Assembly (NCBI GenBank): GCA_026989715.1
Contig: JALSIU010000021.1
Location: 1 to 6,369, forward strand
Source: Methylomonas sp.
Lineage (GTDB): Bacteria; Pseudomonadota; Gammaproteobacteria; Methylococcales; Methylomonadaceae
Direction: 5' to 3'
DNA length: 6,369 nucleotides
Shown: positions 1-6,249 of the stretch, one piece after another
How the letters are laid out: each line of letters opens with the position of its first letter
Numbering within the stretch: the first letter of the stretch is position 1
Translations under genes and position numbers: made by a program
The notes under the pieces: model-generated
The model's database searches: none
Told to the model about the DNA's origin: nothing
Seen by the model: the letters and a program-made list of their open reading frames with translations, nothing else

Positions 1-140
1 ATTATGCACCGCATTTAAAAACCAATGAAGTCCCCGACCCTTATTATGGCGGAGCTTATGGGTTCGAGCGCGTATTGGATTTAGTCGAAGAAGCCTCACT
101 CGGCTTGCTGAAAGAATTACAATCAACAGGAAAAATATAA
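1..140 (+). CDS. Low-molecular-weight protein tyrosine phosphatase, C-terminal end (partial)
   Basis: The window opens inside a gene read from base 3; 45 residues remain before the TAA at 138-140. The fragment contains VPDPYYGG (its residues 10-17) followed by a helix resembling GFERVLDLVEEA. This is the C-terminal signature of the low-molecular-weight protein tyrosine phosphatase family. The Asp of the DPYY motif is known in the family as the general acid for hydrolysis of phosphotyrosine; the P-loop with the nucleophilic Cys lies upstream of the window. The protein is normally cytoplasmic. Nothing in the fragment tells whether it is a stand-alone housekeeping phosphatase or one of the Wzb/Etp type tied to capsule export, though no polysaccharide genes follow. 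Its stop overlaps the next start (TAATG), so the two genes are translationally coupled. Family assignment is firm; substrate is unknown. Confidence 0.88.
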   Translation, partial: YAPHLKTNEVPDPYYGGAYGFERVLDLVEEASLGLLKELQSTGKI

Positions 141-523
141 TGCAAAAATTACTCACAATATTACTTTTCACAGGACTACTATTTACCAACTTTAATGCAC
201 AAGCACAAACTGACCAACGTGTCAGTCATGTTGTTGTCGTATGGTTAAAAGAGCCTGGTAATGCGCAAATGCGTGAAAAATTTATTGCCGCAAGCCGTGC
301 CTTAGAAACCATTCCGGGTGTTATTTCTCGGCATGTCAGTGCTGTAATCCCAAGCAACCGCCCTAAGGTCGATGATACGTTTGATGTTGCCGTCACCGTC
401 ACCTTTAAAAATGCAGCCGCACTTAAAAAATATATGCAAAGCCACAAACATAAAAATATGCTCAAAGAAAAGCTAAAACCTCTCGTTAATCGCGTAGTCG
501 TTTATAACTTTGGCAAACAATAG
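140..523 (+). CDS. Secreted Dabb (stress-responsive alpha/beta barrel) domain protein
   Basis: A 127-residue protein with a clear Sec signal peptide: MQK, a hydrophobic stretch at 4-18, then AQA at 20-22, suggesting cleavage after Ala22 and export to the periplasm. The mature part is one Dabb domain (PF07876 type), recognised by HVVVVWLK (30-37), IPGV (58-61), DDTFDVAVTVTF (78-89), KKYMQSHKHK (96-105) and the closing strand VVVYNF (119-124). Dabb domains are ferredoxin-like folds that usually dimerise into a barrel. Some relatives are plant stress proteins or polyketide cyclases, but most bacterial members have no known substrate, so I give no reaction. The start overlaps the phosphatase stop by one base, and AGGA at 128-131 sits 8 bases before the ATG. 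The dienelactone hydrolase gene follows after 8 bases. The pairing with a hydrolase could suggest small-molecule handling, but the two proteins are predicted to sit in different compartments. Confidence 0.88.
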   Translation: MQKLLTILLFTGLLFTNFNAQAQTDQRVSHVVVVWLKEPGNAQMREKFIAASRALETIPGVISRHVSAVIPSNRPKVDDTFDVAVTVTFKNAAALKKYMQSHKHKNMLKEKLKPLVNRVVVYNFGKQ

Positions 524-531
524 GAATAACA

Positions 532-1251
532 ATGGCGATTATATCTAACACCGTCAATTATCTTGACGGTGAAACGCTTTTAGAAGCTTTTTTTGCTTAT
601 GACGATAGCTTTGCAGGAAGAAGACCGGCTGTTTTAATTAGTCATGCTTGGCGTGGACGCGATCAATTTGTCGATGATAAAGCGCAAGAACTCGCTAAGT
701 TAGGTTATGTCGCTTTTGCACTCGATATGTACGGCCAAGGCATATTAGGCCAGAGCACAGCAGAAAATGCAGCACTCATGCAACCTTTTATGGATGACCG
801 TCAGGCCTTACAACAGCGCATCAATGCCGCCTTATACGCCATAAAACGCTTGCCGTGGACCGATGATAGCAAAATCGCCGCCATCGGTTTTTGTTTTGGC
901 GGCTTATGTGTATTAGATCTTGCACGCATGGGAGCCAATATAAAAGGTGTGGTCAGCTTTCATGGCTTATTAATGCCGCCGCCCCAAACCAATTCCACAA
1001 ACATTCAGGCAAAAGTACTAGCTCTCCACGGCCATGATGACCCAATGGTCACTCAAGAACAAGTACAAGCCTTTATGCAAGAAATGACTCAGCTAAAAGC
1101 AGACTGGCAACTGCATCATTACGGTCATACTATGCATGCCTTTACCAACCCAGAAGCCAATGACCCCGAATTTGGCACGGTTTACAACGCCATGGCAGAG
1201 CAACGCGCTTGGCAAAGCATGCAAAATTTTCTTAGCGAGATTTTTGCTTAA
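532..1251 (+). CDS. Dienelactone hydrolase family protein
   Basis: A 239-residue cytoplasmic alpha/beta hydrolase of the dienelactone hydrolase family (PF01738 type), close to the usual family length of about 230-250. After two N-terminal strands come the oxyanion-side strand AVLISHAWRG (33-42), the conserved Tyr/Asp region FALDMYGQG (62-70), the nucleophile elbow GFCFGG (119-124) with Cys121, the acid motif HGHDDPMV (166-173) with Asp170, and the His motif MHAF (201-204) with His202. A Cys-Asp-His triad is the hallmark of this family, whose best-known member opens dienelactone in chlorocatechol breakdown. Many chromosomal copies sit far from any aromatic pathway and their substrate is unknown; that applies here, since no aromatic degradation genes are visible. 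No signal peptide is present. The ribosome site AGGA (522-525) overlaps the stop of the preceding gene, so the two are coupled in one operon. Confidence 0.9.
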   Translation: MAIISNTVNYLDGETLLEAFFAYDDSFAGRRPAVLISHAWRGRDQFVDDKAQELAKLGYVAFALDMYGQGILGQSTAENAALMQPFMDDRQALQQRINAALYAIKRLPWTDDSKIAAIGFCFGGLCVLDLARMGANIKGVVSFHGLLMPPPQTNSTNIQAKVLALHGHDDPMVTQEQVQAFMQEMTQLKADWQLHHYGHTMHAFTNPEANDPEFGTVYNAMAEQRAWQSMQNFLSEIFA

Positions 1252-1287
1252 TTTTAAATGTTTTACAGCTGCGCTAATAAAACCAAC

Positions 1288-1302
1288 GAGGAACTTACAT
1301 TG
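1288..1302 (+). promoter_or_regulatory. Ribosome binding site deciding a TTG start
   Basis: GAGGAA at 1288-1293 is a strong Shine-Dalgarno match, spaced 6 bases from the TTG at 1300-1302. The upstream in-frame ATG at 1258 is preceded only by A/T-rich sequence with no purine box. The signal peptide begins exactly at the TTG, which supports this start independently. Confidence 0.7.
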
Positions 1303-1827
1303 AAAATAAAATTTATTGCCATATTTATACTTTATTGTTCCAGCCAATTAACATTTGCTTTAGACGTATTTAAAACAGGCGTTCCACTGTCTAGTAGCTT
1401 GGGAGATATGTACTGCCAAAATATAGTGCACAATGAAAAAAGTGACTGGCGAATGCCGGCATTGCCAGATTTATTAGAGTTATTGAGTAAAGGTATTGAA
1501 TTTGAAACAACTTATTGCTCAAATTCGACTAGAACAAGTAGTGTATTTACTTACCATCAATGTATAACTTTACGTGGCGAATTGATTGAAATGAGTGCTT
1601 CAAGAGCTGAAAAATTGATGTGTATCCGAGGAACCTCAGAGTTTTCCGCTCTTCCAGCACTTGAAGACTGCCCAACAGCTTCTTTTTCTATGAGTGAAGG
1701 CATATTACATATTCCACTGGTTAATGTTCCAAATCTGCTAGGCGATATAGAAAAATATGATGTGCATTTAAAACTAGTCTCTGATGATTTGCTCTTTGAA
1801 TTTTTCAGAGCCACAAAATTAGAGTAA
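1300..1827 (+). CDS. Small secreted cysteine-containing protein, DUF1566/Lcl-like motif, TTG start
   Basis: I choose the TTG at 1300 (175 residues). GAGGAA at 1288-1293 lies 6 bases before it, and translation from there gives a textbook signal peptide: MKIK, a hydrophobic run 5-12, and LTFA at 17-20 with cleavage likely after Ala20. The in-frame ATG at 1258 has no ribosome site and would bury the signal peptide behind 14 polar residues. The mature protein has five cysteines (39, 73, 88, 108, 124), compatible with disulphides in the periplasm. SDWRMPALPDLLELL (48-62) matches the W-R-x-P-x-x-x-x-L core of the DUF1566/Lcl C-terminal domain, but the rest of that domain is not obvious. The tail, LHIPLVNV then YDVHLKLV and LFEFF (136-169), looks like alternating beta strands. 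Function is unknown. By count, 1441-1560 is about 36 percent GC, against about 50 percent in 781-900 of the preceding gene, hinting at separate origin. Confidence 0.7.
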   Translation: MKIKFIAIFILYCSSQLTFALDVFKTGVPLSSSLGDMYCQNIVHNEKSDWRMPALPDLLELLSKGIEFETTYCSNSTRTSSVFTYHQCITLRGELIEMSASRAEKLMCIRGTSEFSALPALEDCPTASFSMSEGILHIPLVNVPNLLGDIEKYDVHLKLVSDDLLFEFFRATKLE

Positions 1828-1968
1828 TGAGATTTTTACTTAATTTAAATTTTTTGTAGGACATAAAAATACCCCACTTCTCTTTCAATCATTTTGCAAA
1901 ATGCTTGAAAGAGGGTACAAGGAAACAGGGAATGCACTAAAAGGATAATTGTGCGTTACATATATTAT
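1828..1968. other. Intergenic zone between convergent genes
   Basis: This 141-base AT-rich gap separates the stop of the small secreted protein gene from the stop of the DUF1640-like gene. It holds the long palindrome (1870-1917) and the self-complementary AATTTAAATT near 1843-1852. No open frame of interest and no second T-tailed hairpin for the plus-strand operon were seen. Confidence 0.6.
1870..1917 (-). terminator. Long palindrome in the convergence zone, probable terminator of the minus-strand small gene
   Basis: CTCTTTCAATCATTTTG (1880-1896) and CAAAATGCTTGAAAGAG (1897-1913) are reverse complements with one mismatch and essentially no loop in the DNA, giving a 34-base near-perfect palindrome. 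TACC at 1870-1873 and GGTA at 1914-1917 can extend the stem, with a 6-base bulge on one side. Read on the minus strand, the closing GGTA runs straight into TTTTTATGT (complement of 1861-1869). A long stem followed by a T run is the form of a Rho-independent terminator, here about 50 bases past the stop of the DUF1640-like gene. On the plus strand no T run follows, so it would terminate the left operon only weakly. The long AT-rich stem is not a classic GC-rich terminator; a small mobile palindromic element is an alternative. Confidence 0.5.
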
Positions 1969-2184
1969 TTAAGTTAATAAGGTTCTCAAAATAGGAGTGA
2001 CCTCAATGGCAATAACAAGCCCCACCATCCATTTTATAATAGGAAGTTCTTTATCAAGCTTTCTTATCTCATCTTTAGTCGCCAAACTTTCGGCAGATAA
2101 AGCTTCTGCCGCTGATTTTGCATCCTCCTCTGAAACACCAGCTTTTCTAAAGACGGTATACACTTCTGAAATCATTGTTGTCAT
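1969..2184 (-). CDS. DUF1640-like small coiled-coil protein with C-terminal membrane segment
   Basis: A 71-residue protein. An N-terminal amphipathic helix (EVYTVFRKAGVSEEDAKSAA, 7-26) leads into EALSAESLATKDEIRKLDKEL (27-47), then IIKWMVGLVIAIEVTPILRTLL as a C-terminal hydrophobic helix. The order (AGxxxxxA helix, LATKDEI linker-coil, KWMxGLVIA tail) matches small bacterial proteins grouped with DUF1640. These are often found as scattered single genes, and their role is not established; I assign none. Family members usually have a longer coil and an uninterrupted membrane helix, whereas this one is short and has Glu and Pro inside the hydrophobic tail. The overlapping plus-strand frame lacks any such family pattern and is taken as a shadow. 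ATG 2184 is used; ATG 2175 (residue 4) is possible. The only ribosome-site candidate, TAGG, is about 11 bases upstream of 2184. It lies 57 bases downstream of ackA, so it may be read with that operon or from its own promoter. Confidence 0.65.
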   Translation of the reverse strand: MTTMISEVYTVFRKAGVSEEDAKSAAEALSAESLATKDEIRKLDKELPIIKWMVGLVIAIEVTPILRTLLT

Positions 2185-2241
2185 CTAAACAAACGCCTAT
2201 CAAATAAACTACGCTACGTTATATTATAATAGAAACTAATA

Positions 2242-3429
2242 TTATATTTCTTGCACACACAAGGCCGCCTGTTGTGCAATTTCCAACTCTTCATCCGTTG
2301 CAATAACCAATATTTCCAATGCAAAACCTGTCGGTTGAATAGCTGTTAATGCACCTTGAGCTTGTGCATTTTTTTGCTTATCAACGGCAATACCTAATAC
2401 GGTAAGATCAGCACAACACGACTGCCGCAACCACGCATCATGCTCACCAATTCCTCCTGTAAACACTAAAGCATCCACGTGACCAAGCACGGCAAAATAA
2501 GCCCCGATGTATTTTTTAATACGATAACAATACATTGCCAAAGCCAGTTGTGCCGCTTCATCACCTGCCTCAGCCATTGTATGGACTGTACGCATATCAT
2601 TGACACCACAGATGCCTTTTAATCCGCTTTGCTTATTCAACGCAGTTTCTATTGCGGCATCACTTAAACCTTGTCGGTTTAAATAAAAGATAACGGCGGG
2701 GTCTAAATCGCCACAGCGCGTTCCCATCATCACCCCTTCCAATGGTGTCATACCCATTGTTGTATCAATACTCTTACCTTGTGCAATTGCCGCTATGCTC
2801 GCACCATTACCTAAATGCAAGGTAATCATATTTAATTCAGATACAGGCTTGGCAAGATATTGTGCCGCTTTTTTAGCAACATAAAAATGCGAAGTGCCAT
2901 GAAAACCATAACGCCTAACCCCCTTATCGGTATACCAAGACTGTGGCACAGCATATCGGTAGGCATGTGTCGGCATGCTTTGATGAAAAGCAGTATCAAA
3001 GACCGCCACTTGTGGAATACCTTGCGCGTAAGCCGTTGCCGCTTCTATACCGGTAATATTGGCAGGATTATGCAAAGGAGCTAAAGGAATCATGCGCTTG
3101 ATAGCCGCCAAAACAGCATCATTAATCAAAGTGGGCTGACAAAATTGCTCGCCGCCATGCACCACACGATGACCAATACACAATAAATCACTGATATTAG
3201 TTATCAAGTGCAAATCAGATAGCAATTGAAATATAGCCGCCAAACCTTGTGCATGATTTTTAATCAATAGGCTACTTTGCTGCGCGTGTTGCTCATAATG
3301 ATAGCGATGTATGCTTTGTGTTTCAGCAATGCTTTCTATCACACCCGATATCAGTACTTTATAGTCTTGTTTATCAAATAAAGCATATTTAATCGAAGAA
3401 CTCCCCGAGTTAAGCACTAAAATTTTCAT
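2242..3429 (-). CDS. ackA: Acetate kinase
   Basis: A 395-residue cytoplasmic enzyme, full length for the family (about 400). It interconverts acetate plus ATP with acetyl phosphate plus ADP, normally in partnership with phosphotransacetylase or phosphoketolase. ASKHA-fold signatures are all present: MKILVLNSGSSSIKYALF at the start (Asn7), GHRVVHGG with Arg88, VAVFDTAFHQSMP with Asp145, YGFHGTSH (174-181) with His177, HLGNGASI (205-212), GTRCGDLDP (236-244) with Arg238, the ADP-binding FTGGIGEHD (323-331), and ATDEEL (377-382) with the metal-binding Glu. Nothing key is missing, so it should be active. It is the last large gene of the minus-strand run, 6 bases after the stop of the lipoprotein hydrolase gene. 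No strong ribosome site precedes the ATG, which suggests translational coupling. No pta or xfp lies next to it in this window, so its partner enzyme must be encoded elsewhere. Confidence 0.97.
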   Translation of the reverse strand: MKILVLNSGSSSIKYALFDKQDYKVLISGVIESIAETQSIHRYHYEQHAQQSSLLIKNHAQGLAAIFQLLSDLHLITNISDLLCIGHRVVHGGEQFCQPTLINDAVLAAIKRMIPLAPLHNPANITGIEAATAYAQGIPQVAVFDTAFHQSMPTHAYRYAVPQSWYTDKGVRRYGFHGTSHFYVAKKAAQYLAKPVSELNMITLHLGNGASIAAIAQGKSIDTTMGMTPLEGVMMGTRCGDLDPAVIFYLNRQGLSDAAIETALNKQSGLKGICGVNDMRTVHTMAEAGDEAAQLALAMYCYRIKKYIGAYFAVLGHVDALVFTGGIGEHDAWLRQSCCADLTVLGIAVDKQKNAQAQGALTAIQPTGFALEILVIATDEELEIAQQAALCVQEI

Positions 3430-3435
3430 CGGTAT

Positions 3436-4686
3436 TTAATCCACATACTCAACCCAGTCACAACGCTCTTTTACAATTTCGGCGGTATTTTTTGAGCCAA
3501 TGCCTTCTGCAATCAATGCTACAACACGATCATCGCTATCATAGCCTGTATGGGCGGTGAGTGGGTTTGCAAATTTCCCCATACCAAACATATCAATAAC
3601 ATGTGCTACATTAATATTGATATTGGTAATTTTTGCACATAATCTTGAATCCAAGTCATGTTGTGCAAATTCCTGTGGAATGGCATAACTCAATAAATCA
3701 TTAGGGTCACTAAAGGCAATAATAGCAATACTAGCTACTAACCTTTCATTGTATTTACTTCCACCTAGGACACAATAATCATCTTGCTGATTAACCACCT
3801 CAGGAGGACGTTGTCCCATTTCTAATAAAGGTAATTGATTAGACATCAAATAAAAAGGAATATGTTTCTGTTGGAAGCTTGTAATAAACCCCTGTTCTAT
3901 TGCTGTCGGCTTACCATCAGTGGCTTTACCGACTCGCTGTGCAATACTTTGCATACCATCCATCACAATACGACTTCCTAAACTATGCGATACAATGGCA
4001 TATTCATCATTTATTGAATGTTGTACCGACATCGCATCTAAAGTACATTGCTCATTAGTATAGTCAGGCAGTTCACTCCAGTCCCTACCCGCCATCCAAC
4101 AAAACCCTGTTCTAAATGAAGCCAATATCTCTTCTCTTGCACCACCTAAATAAATCATAGGGTCGGGACTGGTATCATTGGAAAACACTTTTAACATTTG
4201 GTTCACTTCTGCACGCCGAAACGAATAAGCACCCGAGGTATCATATTTCAGCTTCTCTTTATCGGGATCGGTAATCGGCGACCAAGTCAATTCATAAAAT
4301 AAAATCTCTCGACTTTCATCCGCACTTAATAGACGCTTAACTCTTAAAGTGCCCAAATTTTGTTCCGGGAACTCTTTATGTGTCAGCATAATTTCTTTAT
4401 AACGGCCACTCACTTTCGTTAAGTCCAGCTCTTCTGCTAATTTCTCTTGAAACTGTAAGCTATAACCTGGAATGTGAGAGCCGACTCCATGCACCATCAA
4501 GACCTTAACAACATGCTGAGAACGCTCAAAACTGGCTTCCATCCCCCCAAATTTTTTACCAAATATTTTACATTCGCGTAGGTCTTCTTCCTCCTGCTTC
4601 TCTAAAAAAGCCTTGGCAACACCTTCACCAAAACTCGCACAACCTGATAACATTAATGTGCCAATCAATAAACTTATTTTTTTCAT
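3436..4686 (-). CDS. Lipoprotein with serine-hydrolase (alpha/beta hydrolase) domain
   Basis: A 416-residue protein with a type II signal: MKK, a hydrophobic core, and lipobox LSGC (13-16), so Cys16 should be lipidated and the protein anchored in the envelope. Residue 17 is Ala, with no Asp at +2 that would hold it at the inner membrane. The body has alpha/beta hydrolase features: VLMVHGVGSH (62-71), the first strand and oxyanion loop; IVSHSLGSR (231-239), a G-x-S-x-G-type nucleophile elbow with Ser in place of the first Gly and Ser235 as nucleophile; FSDPNDLLSY (325-334), with Asp327 as likely acid; and NPLTAHTGYDSDD (374-386), with His379 as likely base. The triad order is correct, so an esterase, lipase or phospholipase-like activity is plausible, but the substrate is unknown. 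GGGAAG at 4693-4698, 6 bases before the ATG, is a strong ribosome site. It sits 18 bases after truA and 6 bases before ackA, inside the same operon. Confidence 0.85.
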   Translation of the reverse strand: MKKISLLIGTLMLSGCASFGEGVAKAFLEKQEEEDLRECKIFGKKFGGMEASFERSQHVVKVLMVHGVGSHIPGYSLQFQEKLAEELDLTKVSGRYKEIMLTHKEFPEQNLGTLRVKRLLSADESREILFYELTWSPITDPDKEKLKYDTSGAYSFRRAEVNQMLKVFSNDTSPDPMIYLGGAREEILASFRTGFCWMAGRDWSELPDYTNEQCTLDAMSVQHSINDEYAIVSHSLGSRIVMDGMQSIAQRVGKATDGKPTAIEQGFITSFQQKHIPFYLMSNQLPLLEMGQRPPEVVNQQDDYCVLGGSKYNERLVASIAIIAFSDPNDLLSYAIPQEFAQHDLDSRLCAKITNININVAHVIDMFGMGKFANPLTAHTGYDSDDRVVALIAEGIGSKNTAEIVKERCDWVEYVD

Positions 4687-4704
4687 TTATCACTTCCCAA
4701 GATG

Positions 4705-5508
4705 CTAGTGCTGATGTCGTTGCGCGGACGCAGGTAATTTATTAAAAACGGGGTGTTTGGGCATGCCATATTGTTCAGGATAATAAACACCCCCTAAATA
4801 TAAACCACAAGGAGAGGCCGTCACCCCAGCTAGCTGCCTGTTTTTTAATTGTAAAAGTCGCGCAGTCCAAGTAATATCTTGTTCACCACAACCAATGGCC
4901 ATTAACACACCGGCAATATTACGCACCATATGATGCAAAAAAGCATTGGCTGAAATATCCATAATCACTTGCTCACCTTGACGATAGACCTCTACAAAAT
5001 GCATACGTCGGTTTGGGCTTTTTGATTGACAACGCTGTGCCCTAAATGAAGAAAAATCATGTTCGCCAACTAATGATTGAGCGGCTTCGTGCATACGTTC
5101 AGCCTCTAATGGTGGATGAAACCAAGTGACACGACCATGTTGCAATGCTGAATTAACGGGACGATTTAAAATAATATAACGGTAAAACCTAGCAATGGCA
5201 CTATAACGCGCATGAAAATCAGCAACAGCTGGTTTTACCCAGATGACCCGAATATCAGCCGGCAAATTTGCATTCACTCCCATCAACCAAGCCTTATCAT
5301 CTCGTATGGCATCCGTTTCAAAGTGTACCACTTGCTCCAAAGCATGCACACCGGTATCTGTTCTCCCTGTACATTGCACGGTCACAGGGTGATTGGCCAC
5401 TATCGACAAGGCTTTTTGCAATTCATCTTGTACCGTACGACCACTGATTTGCCATTGCCAACCAAAGAACGCACTACCATCATATTCAAGCCCTAAAACT
5501 ATTCGCAT
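4705..5508 (-). CDS. truA: tRNA pseudouridine synthase A
   Basis: This cytoplasmic enzyme converts uridines 38-40 of the tRNA anticodon stem-loop to pseudouridine. With the chosen start it is 267 residues, close to E. coli TruA (270). Family motifs in order: LEYDGSAFFGWQWQ (7-20), the catalytic motif GRTDTGVHA (48-56) with Asp51, DFHARYSA (97-104), RFYRY (107-111) with the active-site Tyr109, HDFSSFRA (150-157), FLHHMVRNIAG (190-200) and GLYLGGVYY (235-243). I start at ATG 5508 because AGAGG (5516-5520) lies 7 bases before it. The in-frame GTG at 5511 and TTG at 5514 are only 4 and 1 bases from that box. Some relatives sit near fimV, asd or trpF; here the neighbours are instead a DUF2959 gene 17 bases upstream and a lipoprotein hydrolase 18 bases downstream. 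Confidence 0.96.
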   Translation of the reverse strand: MRIVLGLEYDGSAFFGWQWQISGRTVQDELQKALSIVANHPVTVQCTGRTDTGVHALEQVVHFETDAIRDDKAWLMGVNANLPADIRVIWVKPAVADFHARYSAIARFYRYIILNRPVNSALQHGRVTWFHPPLEAERMHEAAQSLVGEHDFSSFRAQRCQSKSPNRRMHFVEVYRQGEQVIMDISANAFLHHMVRNIAGVLMAIGCGEQDITWTARLLQLKNRQLAGVTASPCGLYLGGVYYPEQYGMPKHPVFNKLPASAQRHQH

Positions 5509-5525
5509 CACCAAACCTCTATAGA

Positions 5526-6248
5526 CTATTTTTTAACCGCAGGGGGCAAAGTCGGTAAATTTTTATGCTCAACCAATACATGCACAAAATGATTTGCTTC
5601 AGCAATGGATTTTTCCATCGCTTGAATTAATTGGCTAATATCCAAAGAAATTTCTGAAAACTCATGCTGTAAGGCCGCAATGGCATTGGCATTTAAGTTG
5701 TGTTTTAAAAATAACACTTGGTCTCGAAAAGCCCCTAAAACCGGTTGAATTTTTTTCTCCGCTTTTAATAATGCCTTTAATAAGCGATTATAATGTTGCT
5801 TAGATAATTTAAGCTGTTGCCGACTTTGTGCGCGCAGTGAACGATTAGAATATTCATTGAGCTCAGACTCCCACTCTGCAAATAAAGCATCACTCACCTC
5901 AGCAATGGATTGAATACGCTCGGTTACCATTTTTGCACGCGCATCACAAAAATCAAATTGCTGTTTTAACAATTTATATTTATCTTCTAAGCTTCCGGAT
6001 TCAAATTGCACAACTGCTTTAAAACGCTCCAAAGCATCCAAAAACTGCAATTTAGTCTCTTGTAAAGCATCACTCGCTTCCTCGACACGCAATACCACTA
6101 AATCACGTTTATGCTGTCCCATAGATTCCTTAGTGCGGTAATAAGCATGCTGAAAACGATGCACAATAAACTTAGATAGTAAATTGACCGACCGTGCCGT
6201 TAAGCCTCTAATGGATAATAAAGAATGTGATTGGCTGTATTTTGACAT
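5526..6248 (-). CDS. DUF2959 family protein without a lipoprotein leader
   Basis: A mostly helical protein of 240 residues from ATG 6248. From residue 35 it follows the DUF2959 (PF11172) pattern: AYY (35-37), GQHKRDLVVLRVEEASDALQ (44-63) with HKRD, FESGSLEDKY (82-91), ALFAEWESELNEYSN (121-135), and the most conserved block, KKIQPVLGAFRDQVLFLKHNLNANAIAAL (165-193), then a coiled-coil tail ending in a basic PAVKK. Family function is unknown. Most members I know of are lipoproteins in which AYY directly follows a lipobox Cys. Here the first 34 residues are polar and basic, with no hydrophobic signal core and no Cys, so this copy is probably cytoplasmic or uses another route. A GTG at 6260 would add four residues; ATG 6248 is preferred because it is one base after the stop of an upstream frame. 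Neither start has a clear ribosome site. It precedes truA by 17 bases. Confidence 0.85.
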   Translation of the reverse strand: MSKYSQSHSLLSIRGLTARSVNLLSKFIVHRFQHAYYRTKESMGQHKRDLVVLRVEEASDALQETKLQFLDALERFKAVVQFESGSLEDKYKLLKQQFDFCDARAKMVTERIQSIAEVSDALFAEWESELNEYSNRSLRAQSRQQLKLSKQHYNRLLKALLKAEKKIQPVLGAFRDQVLFLKHNLNANAIAALQHEFSEISLDISQLIQAMEKSIAEANHFVHVLVEHKNLPTLPPAVKK

Positions 6249-6249
6249 C

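Noticed and set aside
1252..1299. Possible promoter for the TTG-started secreted protein (TAATAA at 1275-1280)
   Set aside because: The matching -35 position holds only T/A-rich sequence with poor consensus, and the -10 is too close to the ribosome site; read-through from the upstream operon is equally likely.
1557..1814. Minus-strand frame of 85 residues
   Set aside because: It is fully antisense to the secreted-protein gene, which has a signal peptide and ribosome site; no motif or ribosome site supports the reverse frame.
1997..2188. Plus-strand frame of 63 residues opposite the DUF1640-like gene
   Set aside because: It lies on the complement of a frame with a recognisable family pattern, and its own translation is a low-complexity Ser/Ala/Ile mix typical of an antisense shadow.
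2223..2228. TATAAT on the minus strand as a -10 box for the DUF1640-like gene
   Set aside because: No TTGACA-like -35 box is found 16-18 bases upstream, and such hexamers are frequent in this AT-rich gap; not strong enough to annotate.
2221..2247. AT-only inverted repeat TATAATA (2225-2231) / TATTATA (2240-2246) downstream of ackA
   Set aside because: A 7-pair stem of only A and T with an 8-base loop is too weak to call a terminator and is expected by chance in such AT-rich sequence.
5212..5496. Plus-strand frame of 94 residues inside truA
   Set aside because: It is antisense to the highly conserved TruA catalytic region and shows no family pattern.
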